A DNA stretch of 38,041 nt from assembly GCA_003221615.1 (NCBI GenBank), contig QHSQ01000134.1, forward strand, positions 1 to 38,041. The letters run 5' to 3'. This document shows, in pieces, positions 7,588 through 15,218 of this stretch. This DNA is from Candidatus Rokuibacteriota bacterium. GTDB lineage: Bacteria; Methylomirabilota; Methylomirabilia; Rokubacteriales; CSP1-6. Every line of letters starts with the position of its first letter. The first letter of the stretch is position 1. A program made the position numbers and the translations under genes. The notes under the pieces are model-generated. The model had not been told where the DNA came from. It worked only from the letters and a program-made list of their open reading frames with translations, and ran no database searches.

Positions 7588-8553
7588 CTACTTGAGGGCG
7601 GCCGCGATGGCGCTGACGAGGTGATCGAGATGCGCGATGTAGTCCTCGGTCCCCTTCAGCGCTCCGGGTGACTGCGCGACCACGACCATCTTCGCGCCGG
7701 TCTCCTTCGCGACCCGGCTCGTCACGTCCGAGGGATACCAGCTCTCGTGAAGAATGACCTTGACCTTCTGCTCGCGCATCGAGCGGATCAGGTTCGCCAG
7801 GTGCTGCGGCGAGGGCGGGATACCCGGCCGATCCTCGATGACGCCAGCTTCCACGAGGCCGAACGCCCGATAGAAGTACGGCCAGCTGTCGTGGTAGCTC
7901 ACGATCCCGGCGCCCCGGAAGGGCGCGAGCGCGGATTTCCATCGCCGGTCGGCCTCGGCGACCTTCTCGAGGAACCCCTGGCGATTGGCCTCGAGCACGC
8001 GGGCCTGCTCGGGAGCCGCGCGGGTCAACCCGGCCACGATGTTCGCGGTGACGAGCGCCACGTTGTCTGGATCGAGCGTGTAGTGCGGGCTCCCGAGCGG
8101 GTGCACGTCTCCCATCGATCGATCCACTCGGCCGGTCAGCACCTTCAGCACCTCGATGCCCTGAGATGCCTCGACGACGTTGGGCGAGCCGCGGAGCATT
8201 CTCGGGTTCGCGGCCCCGTGCACCATCACGTCGATCCAGGCGTCTTCCTCGAGACCGTTGCGCACGAGGACGTCGGCCCGGCGGACCATCAAGATCTGGC
8301 TCGGCCGGACTTCCATGTCGTGGGGGTTCTGGCCGAAACGCGCGATGAGGTCGACCGTCGCCAGGTCACCCGCGACGGCACGTGTCAAGATGAAGAGATC
8401 CGGCAGGGTCGCGACGACTCGGAGCTTGGGATCGGCGGCCTGCAGCATCGACGCCGTGCCGGTCACGCTCAGCGCGAGGGCGCCGAGCAGCGCCAGGGCC
8501 AGACGCCGGGACGTCGCGGGCCGAGCTAGCCGCCGTAGCCCCAGTTCCAGCAC
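7588..8553 (-). CDS. ZnuA-like metal ABC transporter substrate-binding protein
   Basis: Exported receptor of the cluster A-I (ZnuA/PsaA/TroA) family, 321 residues. A signal peptide with core LALALLGALALSV is followed by the mature start DPKLRVVATLPDL. Likely metal ligands are H78 (NPHDMEV), H157 (SPHYTLDPDN), H221 (SYHDSWPYFYRAF) and E270 (LHESWYP), matching the three-His-plus-acid set of the family. The His-rich loop of true zinc ZnuA proteins is absent, so zinc or manganese cannot be told apart. No cognate permease or ATPase is nearby. There is no ATG near the signal peptide. I chose the GTG at 8553, which overlaps the last 28 nt of the upstream small gene in another frame; this start is uncertain. 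Confidence 0.8.
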   Translation of the reverse strand: MLELGLRRLARPATSRRLALALLGALALSVTGTASMLQAADPKLRVVATLPDLFILTRAVAGDLATVDLIARFGQNPHDMEVRPSQILMVRRADVLVRNGLEEDAWIDVMVHGAANPRMLRGSPNVVEASQGIEVLKVLTGRVDRSMGDVHPLGSPHYTLDPDNVALVTANIVAGLTRAAPEQARVLEANRQGFLEKVAEADRRWKSALAPFRGAGIVSYHDSWPYFYRAFGLVEAGVIEDRPGIPPSPQHLANLIRSMREQKVKVILHESWYPSDVTSRVAKETGAKMVVVAQSPGALKGTEDYIAHLDHLVSAIAAALK

Positions 8554-8792
8554 GGACGTCGCTCGAGCCAGAACCAGTCGTCGCAGAGCTCTTCGGCGCA
8601 GCGATGCCGGCACTGGTCCTCCGTCTGATCCGACACGCAGTGGAGCTCGCCGGCGGCCCTGCAGTAGCAGGAGCCCGTGAGCTCCCATCGAGTCCGTTGC
8701 GCTGAGGTGCCGTTCTCGCTCGTCAGCCCGAGCGCCAGGAGCGTGCCGAGCGCGATCGGCGCGACCCGACGCGCCCGGCGGCCGCCCATCAT
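8526..8792 (-). CDS. Small secreted cysteine-rich protein of unknown function
   Basis: An 88-residue protein not matching any family I recognise. A signal peptide (about 1-31; MMGGRRARR, then VAPIALGTLLALGL) precedes a mature part of roughly 57 residues with seven Cys spaced C-x-C-x7-C-x8-C-x3-C-x4-C-x10-C and a Trp/Gly-rich tail WNWGYGG. The odd Cys count leaves one residue free for metal or for an intermolecular disulfide. It starts at the ATG at 8792, with GGAGCCGGGG upstream as a possible ribosome site. The end overlaps the probable start of the ZnuA-like gene, so the two are likely co-expressed, which hints at a metal-related or envelope role (inference). The signal peptide, Cys pattern and overlap argue that it is a real gene. 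Confidence 0.7.
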   Translation of the reverse strand: MMGGRRARRVAPIALGTLLALGLTSENGTSAQRTRWELTGSCYCRAAGELHCVSDQTEDQCRHRCAEELCDDWFWLERRPCWNWGYGG

Positions 8793-8820
8793 TGCCCCGG
8801 CTCCATCGCGCCGCTATAGT
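8792..8820 (+). promoter_or_regulatory. Promoter of the NxxGxxAF repeat gene, leaderless
   Basis: TTGCCC at 8792-8797, a 17-bp spacer, and TATAGT at 8815-8820, ending 8 nt before the ATG at 8829. No Shine-Dalgarno sequence is present. Confidence 0.65.
8813..8818 (-). promoter_or_regulatory. -10 box for the Cys-rich gene, overlapping the divergent -10
   Basis: TATAGC read on the minus strand lies within the same 8 bp (GCTATAGT) as the plus-strand TATAGT. The expected start of transcription is near 8806, giving a leader of about 14 nt to the ATG at 8792. Confidence 0.45.
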
Positions 8821-8828
8821 CTCACGAC

Positions 8829-10082
8829 ATGCTCCGCGCATGCCTCGCCGTCGCCCTCGCCGCGGTGCTGTTGGTCTCCGAGTCTCGGGGCGCTGATCCC
8901 TCGGCCGTTCGCCGCATCGCCGCGACCGGACAGACCGTGCCGGGCGGCGGCGCCTTCGATCGGTTCAGCGTCGAGTCGCTGCCGATCGTCGCGCCGATCA
9001 ACAGCAAGGGCCAGGTCGCCTTCTTCGCGACCGTTGTTCGCGGTCGAGCCAACGAGGGGTTTTTCGTCGCCTCGGGAGCTCGCATCAGCAAGGTTGCCGC
9101 GGATGGTGACCCGGTTCCCGGCGGCGGCGTCTTCTCGGGATTCGGCCGGCATCCGGTTCCGGCGCTCAACGACGCAGGGGAGCTCGCGTTCTCGGCCGCG
9201 ATCGCCGGCGCCAGGGCGGTCGAGGGGATCTTCGTCGCTTCGCCGAGTCGCGTGAGGGCGATCGTGCTCGCCGGCGGCCCGGCACCCGACATTCCGTCGG
9301 GCACATTCGCGAACGTCGACACCCCGGCGATCAACGCCCGAGGCGACGTCGCGTTCCTCGCGACGGTCCGGCGCGGCCGAGAGAGCCTCGAGGTCATCTA
9401 TCTGCATTCCGGCGGAAAGACGCGAAAGGTGATCGCTCAGGGCGACCCGGCGCCGGCCGGCGGCACGTTCGCGGGCTTCGGTCCGCCGTCGCTGAACGGG
9501 AAGGGGCTGGTGGTCTTCGGCGCCGTCGTGGAGGGGCGTGCCGTTCCCGGCGGCCTCTTCGTCTGGAAAGGCGGGGCGATCCGGATGCTCGTCGGCGCCG
9601 GCGAGGAGACGCCGGATGGAGGGATCTTCGCGAAGCTCTCCGAGCGCGTCGCCGTGAACGACGCGGGAACCGTCGCGTTCAACGCGATCCTCAAGGGCGC
9701 TCCGATGCCCGGGGCGATCTACGTCGTCGACGACCGTGTACGGCGGATCGCCGGGCTCGGCGACGCGGCTCCGGGAGGCGGCGTCTTCTCGCATTTCGGC
9801 CTCTGGCCGTCGCTCAGCGCGTCGGGCGCCGTGGTCTTCGCCGCCTCGATCGACGGGGGGACCGCGCCCGTCGCGGTGTTCATGGTAGGTCGCGGCGGCG
9901 CCATCGCGAAGGTCGCCGCGGTGGGTGACGCGCTTCCGGGCGGCGGTACGCTCGTATCCTTCGGTCTCTATCCGTTCGCGGCGACGAGCAACCCGGGGGC
10001 GATCACGTTCGCCACCGCGCCCGACGCGGTGGGGGCCGGGGCCGAAGGGATATTCGCGATCGATCCCGCCTCCGGACGCTAG
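8829..10082 (+). CDS. Secreted seven-repeat protein of the NxxGxxAF repeat type
   Basis: A 417-residue exported protein with a signal peptide (MLRACLAVALAAVLLV, likely cut after SRGA). The rest is seven repeats of about 55 residues. Each has a G(D/E)xxPGGGxFxxF element, for example GDPVPGGGVFSGFG, and a later N-x-x-G-x-(V/A)-x-F strand, for example NSKGQVAF, NDAGELAF, NARGDVAF, NGKGLVVF and NDAGTVAF. The last two copies have Ser in place of Asn or a shifted Asn. Seven copies of a four-strand unit suggest a seven-bladed beta-propeller (inference). The protein ends soon after the seventh repeat with no visible sorting anchor. It is divergent from the Cys-rich/ZnuA-like pair and convergent with the next binding-protein gene (8 nt apart). 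Function unknown. Confidence 0.8.
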   Translation: MLRACLAVALAAVLLVSESRGADPSAVRRIAATGQTVPGGGAFDRFSVESLPIVAPINSKGQVAFFATVVRGRANEGFFVASGARISKVAADGDPVPGGGVFSGFGRHPVPALNDAGELAFSAAIAGARAVEGIFVASPSRVRAIVLAGGPAPDIPSGTFANVDTPAINARGDVAFLATVRRGRESLEVIYLHSGGKTRKVIAQGDPAPAGGTFAGFGPPSLNGKGLVVFGAVVEGRAVPGGLFVWKGGAIRMLVGAGEETPDGGIFAKLSERVAVNDAGTVAFNAILKGAPMPGAIYVVDDRVRRIAGLGDAAPGGGVFSHFGLWPSLSASGAVVFAASIDGGTAPVAVFMVGRGGAIAKVAAVGDALPGGGTLVSFGLYPFAATSNPGAITFATAPDAVGAGAEGIFAIDPASGR

Positions 10083-10090
10083 CCCGTCGT

Positions 10091-11146
10091 TCAGTTCATG
10101 TCGTAGGGCGGGTACTCGATGAAGACATTCGCGGCGGTGATGAGGCGATGGGCCGTCACCGTGCGCGGCGCGACCGTCTCGCCGCGGAGCATCCGCATCG
10201 CGAGCGGCAGGACCTCGTAGCCGTAGCGATCCAGGTAGAACGCGACCGACCCGACGACGATGCTTCCGCGGTTGCTCGGGTCGATCTCCTTCCGGTCGTT
10301 CATCCCGCCGTGCACCGAGCGATCCACACCCTGTCCGACGATGGCGCCGTCGGGGAGCCGCCCCGCCGACTCGAGCGCGCTCTTGGCCGCGAGCGCGGAG
10401 GCGTCGTCCATCGCCGCGACGAGGATCTTCGTCGACGGGTGGCTCGCGAGCACCTTGGCGAGCAGCGGTCCGACCTGGGCCGGATTGCCATGAGTCTCCA
10501 CGGGAATGATCTTGATGGTCGGCAGATGGCGCTTCAGGCCTTCGCTCGCCCCCTGAGCGCGCTCGGGAACGCGATACTCGGAGGATCGAAGATTGCCCAG
10601 CACGACACCGATCGTCGGAAGGCCTCGCCAGTTTCGCGCGCCGTATTCGGACAGCGCCTCGCCGGCGATTCGGCCGGCCACGCGGTTGTCGATCGTGTAG
10701 AGCGGCGCGTCCGGCACGGGCGTGTTGATCGCAAGGACGCTGACGCCAGCCCCGCGGAGACGCTGGCCGACCTTGACGTTCGTGGCCGCGTCGTCGAGAT
10801 ACTGGATGTAGAGATCGACCTTGCGGCCGACGGCGTCCTCGACGTTCGCGAGCGCCTTCCTGGGATCGCGCTGGTTGTCGTAGAAGACGAGATCGATCGG
10901 ATAGCGGCGCACGGCGAGGACGAAGCTCTCGCGAACCTCCCGGCCGGTGAACCCGGTTCCTTCGAGCGTGGTTCCCGGCTCTTCGGTCAGGTTCGCGAAT
11001 GCCACCGTGTAGCGGCGCTCCTGCGCGACGGCGACGAGCGCGGCGCCGGCTAGCCACGGCAACAGGACAAACCACACGAGGTTGATCCACAGAAAGAAGC
11101 GCCGGCGCCCCTCACGGAGCGCCGGCGCTTGTGATGCCCTACCCAC
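10091..11146 (-). CDS. Periplasmic sugar-type binding protein (Peripla_BP_4/RbsB-like)
   Basis: 351 residues. A long positively charged N-terminus (to about residue 16) precedes a single hydrophobic segment, FFLWINLVWFVLLPWLAGAA, acting as signal or anchor. The body is a type I periplasmic-binding fold: YTVAFANLTEEP at the first strand, DLVFYDNQRDPRKALANVED, VDLYIQYLDDAATN, then VSVLAINTPVPDAPLYTIDN, and a second lobe with ILVAAMDDASALAAKSAL. This resembles ribose/galactose receptors. The GTG at 11146 sits 12 nt after the upstream stop, with AGGAG overlapping that stop, so it is co-transcribed with the cyclase-family gene. No transporter subunits are near, so it may be an orphan receptor or a sensor. 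Confidence 0.78.
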   Translation of the reverse strand: MGRASQAPALREGRRRFFLWINLVWFVLLPWLAGAALVAVAQERRYTVAFANLTEEPGTTLEGTGFTGREVRESFVLAVRRYPIDLVFYDNQRDPRKALANVEDAVGRKVDLYIQYLDDAATNVKVGQRLRGAGVSVLAINTPVPDAPLYTIDNRVAGRIAGEALSEYGARNWRGLPTIGVVLGNLRSSEYRVPERAQGASEGLKRHLPTIKIIPVETHGNPAQVGPLLAKVLASHPSTKILVAAMDDASALAAKSALESAGRLPDGAIVGQGVDRSVHGGMNDRKEIDPSNRGSIVVGSVAFYLDRYGYEVLPLAMRMLRGETVAPRTVTAHRLITAANVFIEYPPYDMN

Positions 11147-11158
11147 CTCGAGAAGCTC

Positions 11159-12178
11159 CTAGCGGATGCCCTCGATCCCGACGAAGTTGCCGGTCAGCCC
11201 GACCGCCTTGGGCACCGTCATGCTGAAGAAGAACGTCGACCGCTTGGTCTGCTCGGCCTCGGCGGCCATGAGGTCGGTCCGCACGTTCTCGATGATGTGG
11301 ATCCCGGCGTCGGTGATCAGGATGTTGTGGACGATGAAAGCTTCCTTCGGATCCTCACCGGGGATCACCTCGACGCCCCAGGTGTCCGAGCCGACCGCGA
11401 CGATCTTCTGCGACACGAGCCACTTGCCGGCTTCCTTGCCGATGCCGGGCTCGCCCGAGTTGTAGACGGCGTTCTGCGCCGGGTACTGCTCGAAGAGGTT
11501 GCCCCAGCCCGTGTGGATGATGACGATGTCACCCTCACGCAGGGTCACGTTGTACATCTTCAGGCCCGCTTCGATGTCGGCCTTCGTGATGACGGTGCCC
11601 TTCTCGAGACACGGCTTCTTGCACACCGCGTTGCCCTTGAACTTCCCGGCCTGCTGATACACCTTGACCATGTCGACGAGCACACCGCGCGTCGCGAACG
11701 ACTTCAGGTGCTCGAGGCCGAGCTTGGTCATGTTGTTCTGGGTGATGAACTTCCCCATCGCGATCTGATTGAAGTAGCAGTCCTTGCGGCCGATGTGACC
11801 CATGCCGTCGAGGTGCGTGCCCACGTGACTCTGGCTGAGCCAGGTGTCCTCCATGTACGTCAGCTGGTTCTCGCCAAGCGCGGCGCCTGGGGCCAGTGTG
11901 GTCGCAGTCAGGATCGTCTTCGAAAACCGGGTGCCGAAGAGAGGGATCCCATCGGTCAGCGGGTACGACATGACGATGACCTTGCCGTCCTTGATCTCCG
12001 CGGCGGCGGCCTTGGTGACGGCCGGCGTGACCCGGTTGGTCGCGCCAGTCTCATCGTTCGGGCCCCACGGTGAGGGCGGGACGATCGTCTTGCAGTCGGT
12101 CTGGGCCAGCGCGGCCGGTACCGATGCGAGGAGCGCGGCGAACAGCACGATGACCACGAGCAGGGACTTGCACCTCAT
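11159..12178 (-). CDS. Secreted cyclase-family (kynurenine-formamidase-like) metal hydrolase
   Basis: 339 residues with a clear signal peptide (about 1-25, core LLVVIVLFAALLASV, cut after ALA). The catalytic signature H-x-G-T-H-x-D is present as H118, H122 and D124 in SQSHVGTHLDGMGHIG, followed by the downstream block GDIVIIHTGWGNLF. Both are typical of the cyclase (PF04199) family of Mn/Zn hydrolases acting on amides or lactones. An inserted segment holds paired Cys (CKKPCLEKG). Start is the ATG at 12178, with AGGAG 8 nt upstream. The promoter is seen at 12236-12264. It is the first gene of a two-gene unit with the sugar-type binding protein. True substrate unknown; export suggests action on an external compound. 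Confidence 0.85.
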   Translation of the reverse strand: MRCKSLLVVIVLFAALLASVPAALAQTDCKTIVPPSPWGPNDETGATNRVTPAVTKAAAAEIKDGKVIVMSYPLTDGIPLFGTRFSKTILTATTLAPGAALGENQLTYMEDTWLSQSHVGTHLDGMGHIGRKDCYFNQIAMGKFITQNNMTKLGLEHLKSFATRGVLVDMVKVYQQAGKFKGNAVCKKPCLEKGTVITKADIEAGLKMYNVTLREGDIVIIHTGWGNLFEQYPAQNAVYNSGEPGIGKEAGKWLVSQKIVAVGSDTWGVEVIPGEDPKEAFIVHNILITDAGIHIIENVRTDLMAAEAEQTKRSTFFFSMTVPKAVGLTGNFVGIEGIR

Positions 12179-12235
12179 GCGACGTACTCCTTTCGACGGT
12201 GAAGGGCACGGCACATCCGGGGCCGTAACGCCGGG

Positions 12236-12264
12236 ATGGTAGTCCCGATCCGAGGGACATTCAA
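12236..12264 (-). promoter_or_regulatory. Sigma70-type promoter of the cyclase-family gene
   Basis: On the minus strand TTGAAT (12264-12259), a 17-bp spacer and TACCAT (12241-12236). The leader to the ATG at 12178 is roughly 50 nt and ends in AGGAG. Confidence 0.6.
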
Positions 12265-12292
12265 GACGCTTCGCGGCGTCGGCCTCGGCCGG

Positions 12293-12301
12293 TGCTAAGA
12301 T
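12293..12301 (+). promoter_or_regulatory. Extended -10 promoter, leaderless start for the ThyX-like gene
   Basis: TGCTAAGAT ends 8 nt before the ATG at 12310. The spacer is CGCCCGGG, with no ribosome-binding site. Confidence 0.65.
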
Positions 12302-12309
12302 CGCCCGGG

Positions 12310-13935
12310 ATGGCGGAAGATTTCACCCGCGAGGAGCAGGCCGCCCTCGCTCCCTATTTCACCAACCTCGATGGTCCCGTGTTCGCGCTGGTCAACCTGC
12401 CCGAGGTCGTGAAGGGCGCTCTCTTCGCCCGCTACTCGCGCTCGCCCAAGTCGCTTCGCCGACTTTTCCTCGACGAGTTCCTGGGGCCGGGCGGTCTCGG
12501 CGCCGCCGCCGGCCACGGTGGATCTCACGGCGACGCCGGGGCCCGACGAGCCGAGGAGCTCTTCGAGCGCGTGTTCGTCGAGTACGGCGACGATTCCGTC
12601 GCCCAGCTCGGCGGGGTGCACCTGGCGTGCGAGGGCGCGTCGAACATCCTGACCAAGGTGCTCGAGTGGGGTCGCCTCATGGCCTACCTCGAGCAATCGA
12701 CGCGGTACATCCCCTACGACGACCGGCCCGGCGGGCGATACCGCTATCACGTCCCCGCCGAGCTGACCGGCGCGCTCCGCGAGCGTTACGTCGCAACGCT
12801 CGACCGATGCTTCGACCTCTACGGCGCGTGGCTCCCGAAGCTCCGTGCGTTCTACGAGGCGAAGTTCCCGCGGGCCCCCGCTGAATCGGAGACCGTGTAC
12901 CGCATGACGATCCGCGCCAAGGCGCTCGACACCTTGCGCGGGATGCTCCCGGCCGCCACGACCTCGAACGTCGGCATCTACGGCACCGGCCAGGCGTACG
13001 AGCAGCTCCTACTCAGGCTCCGCGCCCATCCGCTGCGCGAGGTGCGCGACTACGCGGACCTGATGCTGGTCGAGCTGCGCAAGGTGATCCCCGCGTTTCT
13101 CAAGCGCGTCGACGTGCCCGAGCGCGGTGGGGCGTGGTCGACGTACTTCGAGGACACGCGCCGGGAGACGCGAGACGTGGCGCGGCGGCTGCTCGAGCGG
13201 GATCCCGCGCGCGCGGCCAGCCCGCCGATGAGAGGACTCATCGTGCAGGACGAAGTCACGCTCACCGACTACGATCCCGACGGTGAGGCGAAGATCGTCG
13301 CGGCGGCGCTCTATGCCGTCTCGAGCCGCCCGGACGCCGAGCTGCTCGAGCTCGCCCGGCGCATGACGGCGGAGGAGCGCAGCGCCGTGCTCGCGGCCTA
13401 CGTCGGCAAGCGGCTGAACCGGCGCCATCGACCGGGGCGCGCGTTCGAGCGCACGTCCTATCGCTTCGACGTGCTGGGCGACTACGGCGCGTTCCGTGAC
13501 TTGCAACGGCATCGTTTGCTCACCCTGGAGTGGCAGCGGCTCACGCCGCGGCACGGGTCCGTCATGCCCGAGGCCGTCGCCGAGGCGGGGGCGGCGGACG
13601 ACTGGCGGCGCGTGCTGGCCGAGTCGGCCGAGCTGCACGACGCGATCGAGGCGGCCGGTCCGTCCGAGGTGGCGTCCTACGCCGTGTCCATGGCCTATCG
13701 CGTCCGCTTCTACATGGAGATGAACGCCCGCGAAGCGATGCACGTGATCGAGCTCCGGACGACCCCGCAGGGCCACCCGTCGTACCGGCGCATCTGCCAG
13801 GCGATGCACCGGCTCATCGGCGAGCGCCATCCGGCGATCGCCGCCGCGATGACGTTCGCCGACCACTCGACGGTCGAGCTCGAGCGGCTGGAAGCCGAGC
13901 GCGCGGCCGAACGCCGCCGCGCCGGTTCCCCGTAG
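12310..13935 (+). CDS. Double-domain FAD-dependent thymidylate synthase (ThyX)-like protein
   Basis: 541 residues, about twice the 220-270 of classical ThyX. ThyX makes dTMP from dUMP using folate, NADPH and FAD and carries the signature RHRx7S with a following RY. Here the N-terminal half has YGDDSVAQLGG and then W120-G-R-LMAYL-E128-Q-S130-T-R132-Y133, keeping Glu, Ser and RY but not RHR. The C-terminal half has R400-H401-R402, then Arg410 where Ser is expected, and no RY. The motif therefore appears split between two degenerate copies. It is a single gene under a leaderless promoter. It could be a ThyX with a composite active site, or a ThyX-fold protein with another flavin-dependent role. 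No thyA or folate gene is in view. Confidence 0.75.
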   Translation: MAEDFTREEQAALAPYFTNLDGPVFALVNLPEVVKGALFARYSRSPKSLRRLFLDEFLGPGGLGAAAGHGGSHGDAGARRAEELFERVFVEYGDDSVAQLGGVHLACEGASNILTKVLEWGRLMAYLEQSTRYIPYDDRPGGRYRYHVPAELTGALRERYVATLDRCFDLYGAWLPKLRAFYEAKFPRAPAESETVYRMTIRAKALDTLRGMLPAATTSNVGIYGTGQAYEQLLLRLRAHPLREVRDYADLMLVELRKVIPAFLKRVDVPERGGAWSTYFEDTRRETRDVARRLLERDPARAASPPMRGLIVQDEVTLTDYDPDGEAKIVAAALYAVSSRPDAELLELARRMTAEERSAVLAAYVGKRLNRRHRPGRAFERTSYRFDVLGDYGAFRDLQRHRLLTLEWQRLTPRHGSVMPEAVAEAGAADDWRRVLAESAELHDAIEAAGPSEVASYAVSMAYRVRFYMEMNAREAMHVIELRTTPQGHPSYRRICQAMHRLIGERHPAIAAAMTFADHSTVELERLEAERAAERRRAGSP

Positions 13936-13975
13936 CGCCTCCGCCTCTCGCCGCCTCGCGGACGCCCCCGCGCGC

Positions 13976-14004
13976 TTGACGCCGTCGGCTCGATTGAAGA
14001 TAAT
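13976..14004 (+). promoter_or_regulatory. Strong sigma70-type promoter of the TetR operon
   Basis: TTGACG at 13976-13981, a 17-bp spacer, GATAAT at 13999-14004. This is the best -35/-10 pair in the window. Confidence 0.75.
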
Positions 14005-14016
14005 TGGTCGGCCAAT
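14003..14016 (+). promoter_or_regulatory. Putative TetR-family operator palindrome
   Basis: ATTGG-TCGG-CCAAT, 5-bp arms with a 4-bp centre. It overlaps the 3' end of the -10 box and covers the expected transcription start, ideal for autorepression by the TetR protein encoded 15 nt downstream. Confidence 0.6.
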
Positions 14017-14031
14017 CAAAAAAGGAGAGGC

Positions 14032-14640
14032 GTGAGCCCCAAGCGCGGCGTGGCCCCGCTCCGGCGCGCCGAGATCGTGCGCGCCACCATCCGTTGCCTG
14101 GCGCGCGACGGCTATTCCGGGCTGACGATGAAGAGGGTCGCGCGCGAGGCGGGGGTGAGCCAGGGGATCCTGCACTACTACTTCACCGACAAGCGGGCGA
14201 TCCTGGTCGCCGCGCTCGAGACAGTCACCACCGATCTCGATCGCCGGGTCGCGGCGGCGCAGTCGCGCGGGGCGCGGGACCCGCGGGCCCGGCTCCTGGC
14301 GCTGGTCGGCGCGTGTCTGCGGCTGGCGGTCGAGGAGCGCGCCTTCTGGATCGTGTTCGTCGAGTTCTGGGGCGAGATGATGCACGACCGCCGGCTTCGC
14401 GAGATCAACGCCGCGCTCTACGAGCGGATGCGGTGGCTCATCGGCGCCGTCGTCGCCCAGGGCGTCCGGGCGGGGACCTTTCGCCGCGTGAACGTCCTGC
14501 GCGCCGCCGCGGTGATCCTCGGGCTCGTCGACGGCGTCTCGCTCCAGCTCACGTTCGACCCGACCGCGTTCCGCGTCGCGGAGGCGACGCGGTTCTGCGG
14601 CGAGGCCGTGACGCGCTATCTCGCGCGGGAGGCTCCATGA
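14032..14640 (+). CDS. TetR/AcrR-family transcriptional regulator
   Basis: 202 residues. The N-terminal helix-turn-helix is RRAEIVRATIRCLARDGYSG followed by LTMKRVAREAGVSQGILHYYF and DKRAILVAAL. The HYYF form and the effector domain (FVEFWGEMMHDRRLREIN) resemble BetI-type members. The GTG start at 14032 has AAAGGAGAGG upstream. A palindrome over its own promoter indicates autoregulation. Its stop overlaps the start of the DinB-like gene (ATGA), and the thioesterase follows 3 nt after that gene, so it probably controls both. Ligand unknown; the thioesterase neighbour suggests an acyl-CoA or aromatic acyl effector (inference). Confidence 0.9.
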   Translation: MSPKRGVAPLRRAEIVRATIRCLARDGYSGLTMKRVAREAGVSQGILHYYFTDKRAILVAALETVTTDLDRRVAAAQSRGARDPRARLLALVGACLRLAVEERAFWIVFVEFWGEMMHDRRLREINAALYERMRWLIGAVVAQGVRAGTFRRVNVLRAAAVILGLVDGVSLQLTFDPTAFRVAEATRFCGEAVTRYLAREAP

Positions 14641-15215
14641 ACGCTGACGTGGTCGCGCAGGCGAAGGCGAGGGCGCGCGAGTATTTCACGACGAAGGGCA
14701 CGCGGCTCCCCGCATCGACGGTCCACGAGCGGATCGCCGAGGCGTTCGGCGCGCTCGACGCGTTCCTGGAGCCGATTCCGGCGGCGGCGGCGCGGGCCGC
14801 GATACGCGGCGAATGGTCCGTTCAGGAGGTCGTCGATCACCTGGTCGAGACTCACCGGCCGGGTCTGGACGAGCTCCGGTGCCTGCTCGCAGGCCACCGG
14901 CCGCCGGGCGACGCGATTCCGGCGGGCCTGCAGTCGAAGGCGCCTCTCCTTCGCCCGTGGCCCTGGCTCCGCGAGGAGCTCGCACGCGTTCACGGCGACA
15001 TCCTGTTAACGCTCGCCGCGACGCCGCCCGATTTCGTGACCGACGCGCGCGCGCCGATCGTGATGGTGGTGAACGTGACGGACGAGCGCGGCCAGGCGGT
15101 GCCGCTGCACTGGGTCGAGGAGCTCGACTGGAAGGCGTACGCGATCGTCTGGCGGCTGCACGTGATCGATCATCTGAAGCAGGCGAAGAAGATTCACGCC
15201 GCGCTCGAGCGCTGA
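14637..15215 (+). CDS. DinB-superfamily protein
   Basis: 192 residues of a four-helix-bundle DinB-like protein. WSVQEVVDHLVETHRPGLDEL supplies the first metal-type His, in VVDHL, the hallmark of the family. A later helix, WRLHVIDHLKQAKKIHAAL, supplies the C-terminal His pair. Such proteins are commonly thiol-dependent (bacillithiol/mycothiol) transferases or isomerases, but most are uncharacterised. The ATG at 14637 overlaps the TetR stop by 4 nt, so it is translationally coupled to the regulator. The function is not assigned. Confidence 0.75.
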   Translation: MNADVVAQAKARAREYFTTKGTRLPASTVHERIAEAFGALDAFLEPIPAAAARAAIRGEWSVQEVVDHLVETHRPGLDELRCLLAGHRPPGDAIPAGLQSKAPLLRPWPWLREELARVHGDILLTLAATPPDFVTDARAPIVMVVNVTDERGQAVPLHWVEELDWKAYAIVWRLHVIDHLKQAKKIHAALER

Positions 15216-15218
15216 GGG

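Noticed and set aside
8814..11090. Very long minus-strand open frame (over 750 codons)
   Set aside because: Antisense to the NxxGxxAF repeat gene and out of frame with the real binding-protein gene. Arg/Asp/Gly-rich, no domain, no signal. In DNA this GC-rich, long empty frames are expected.
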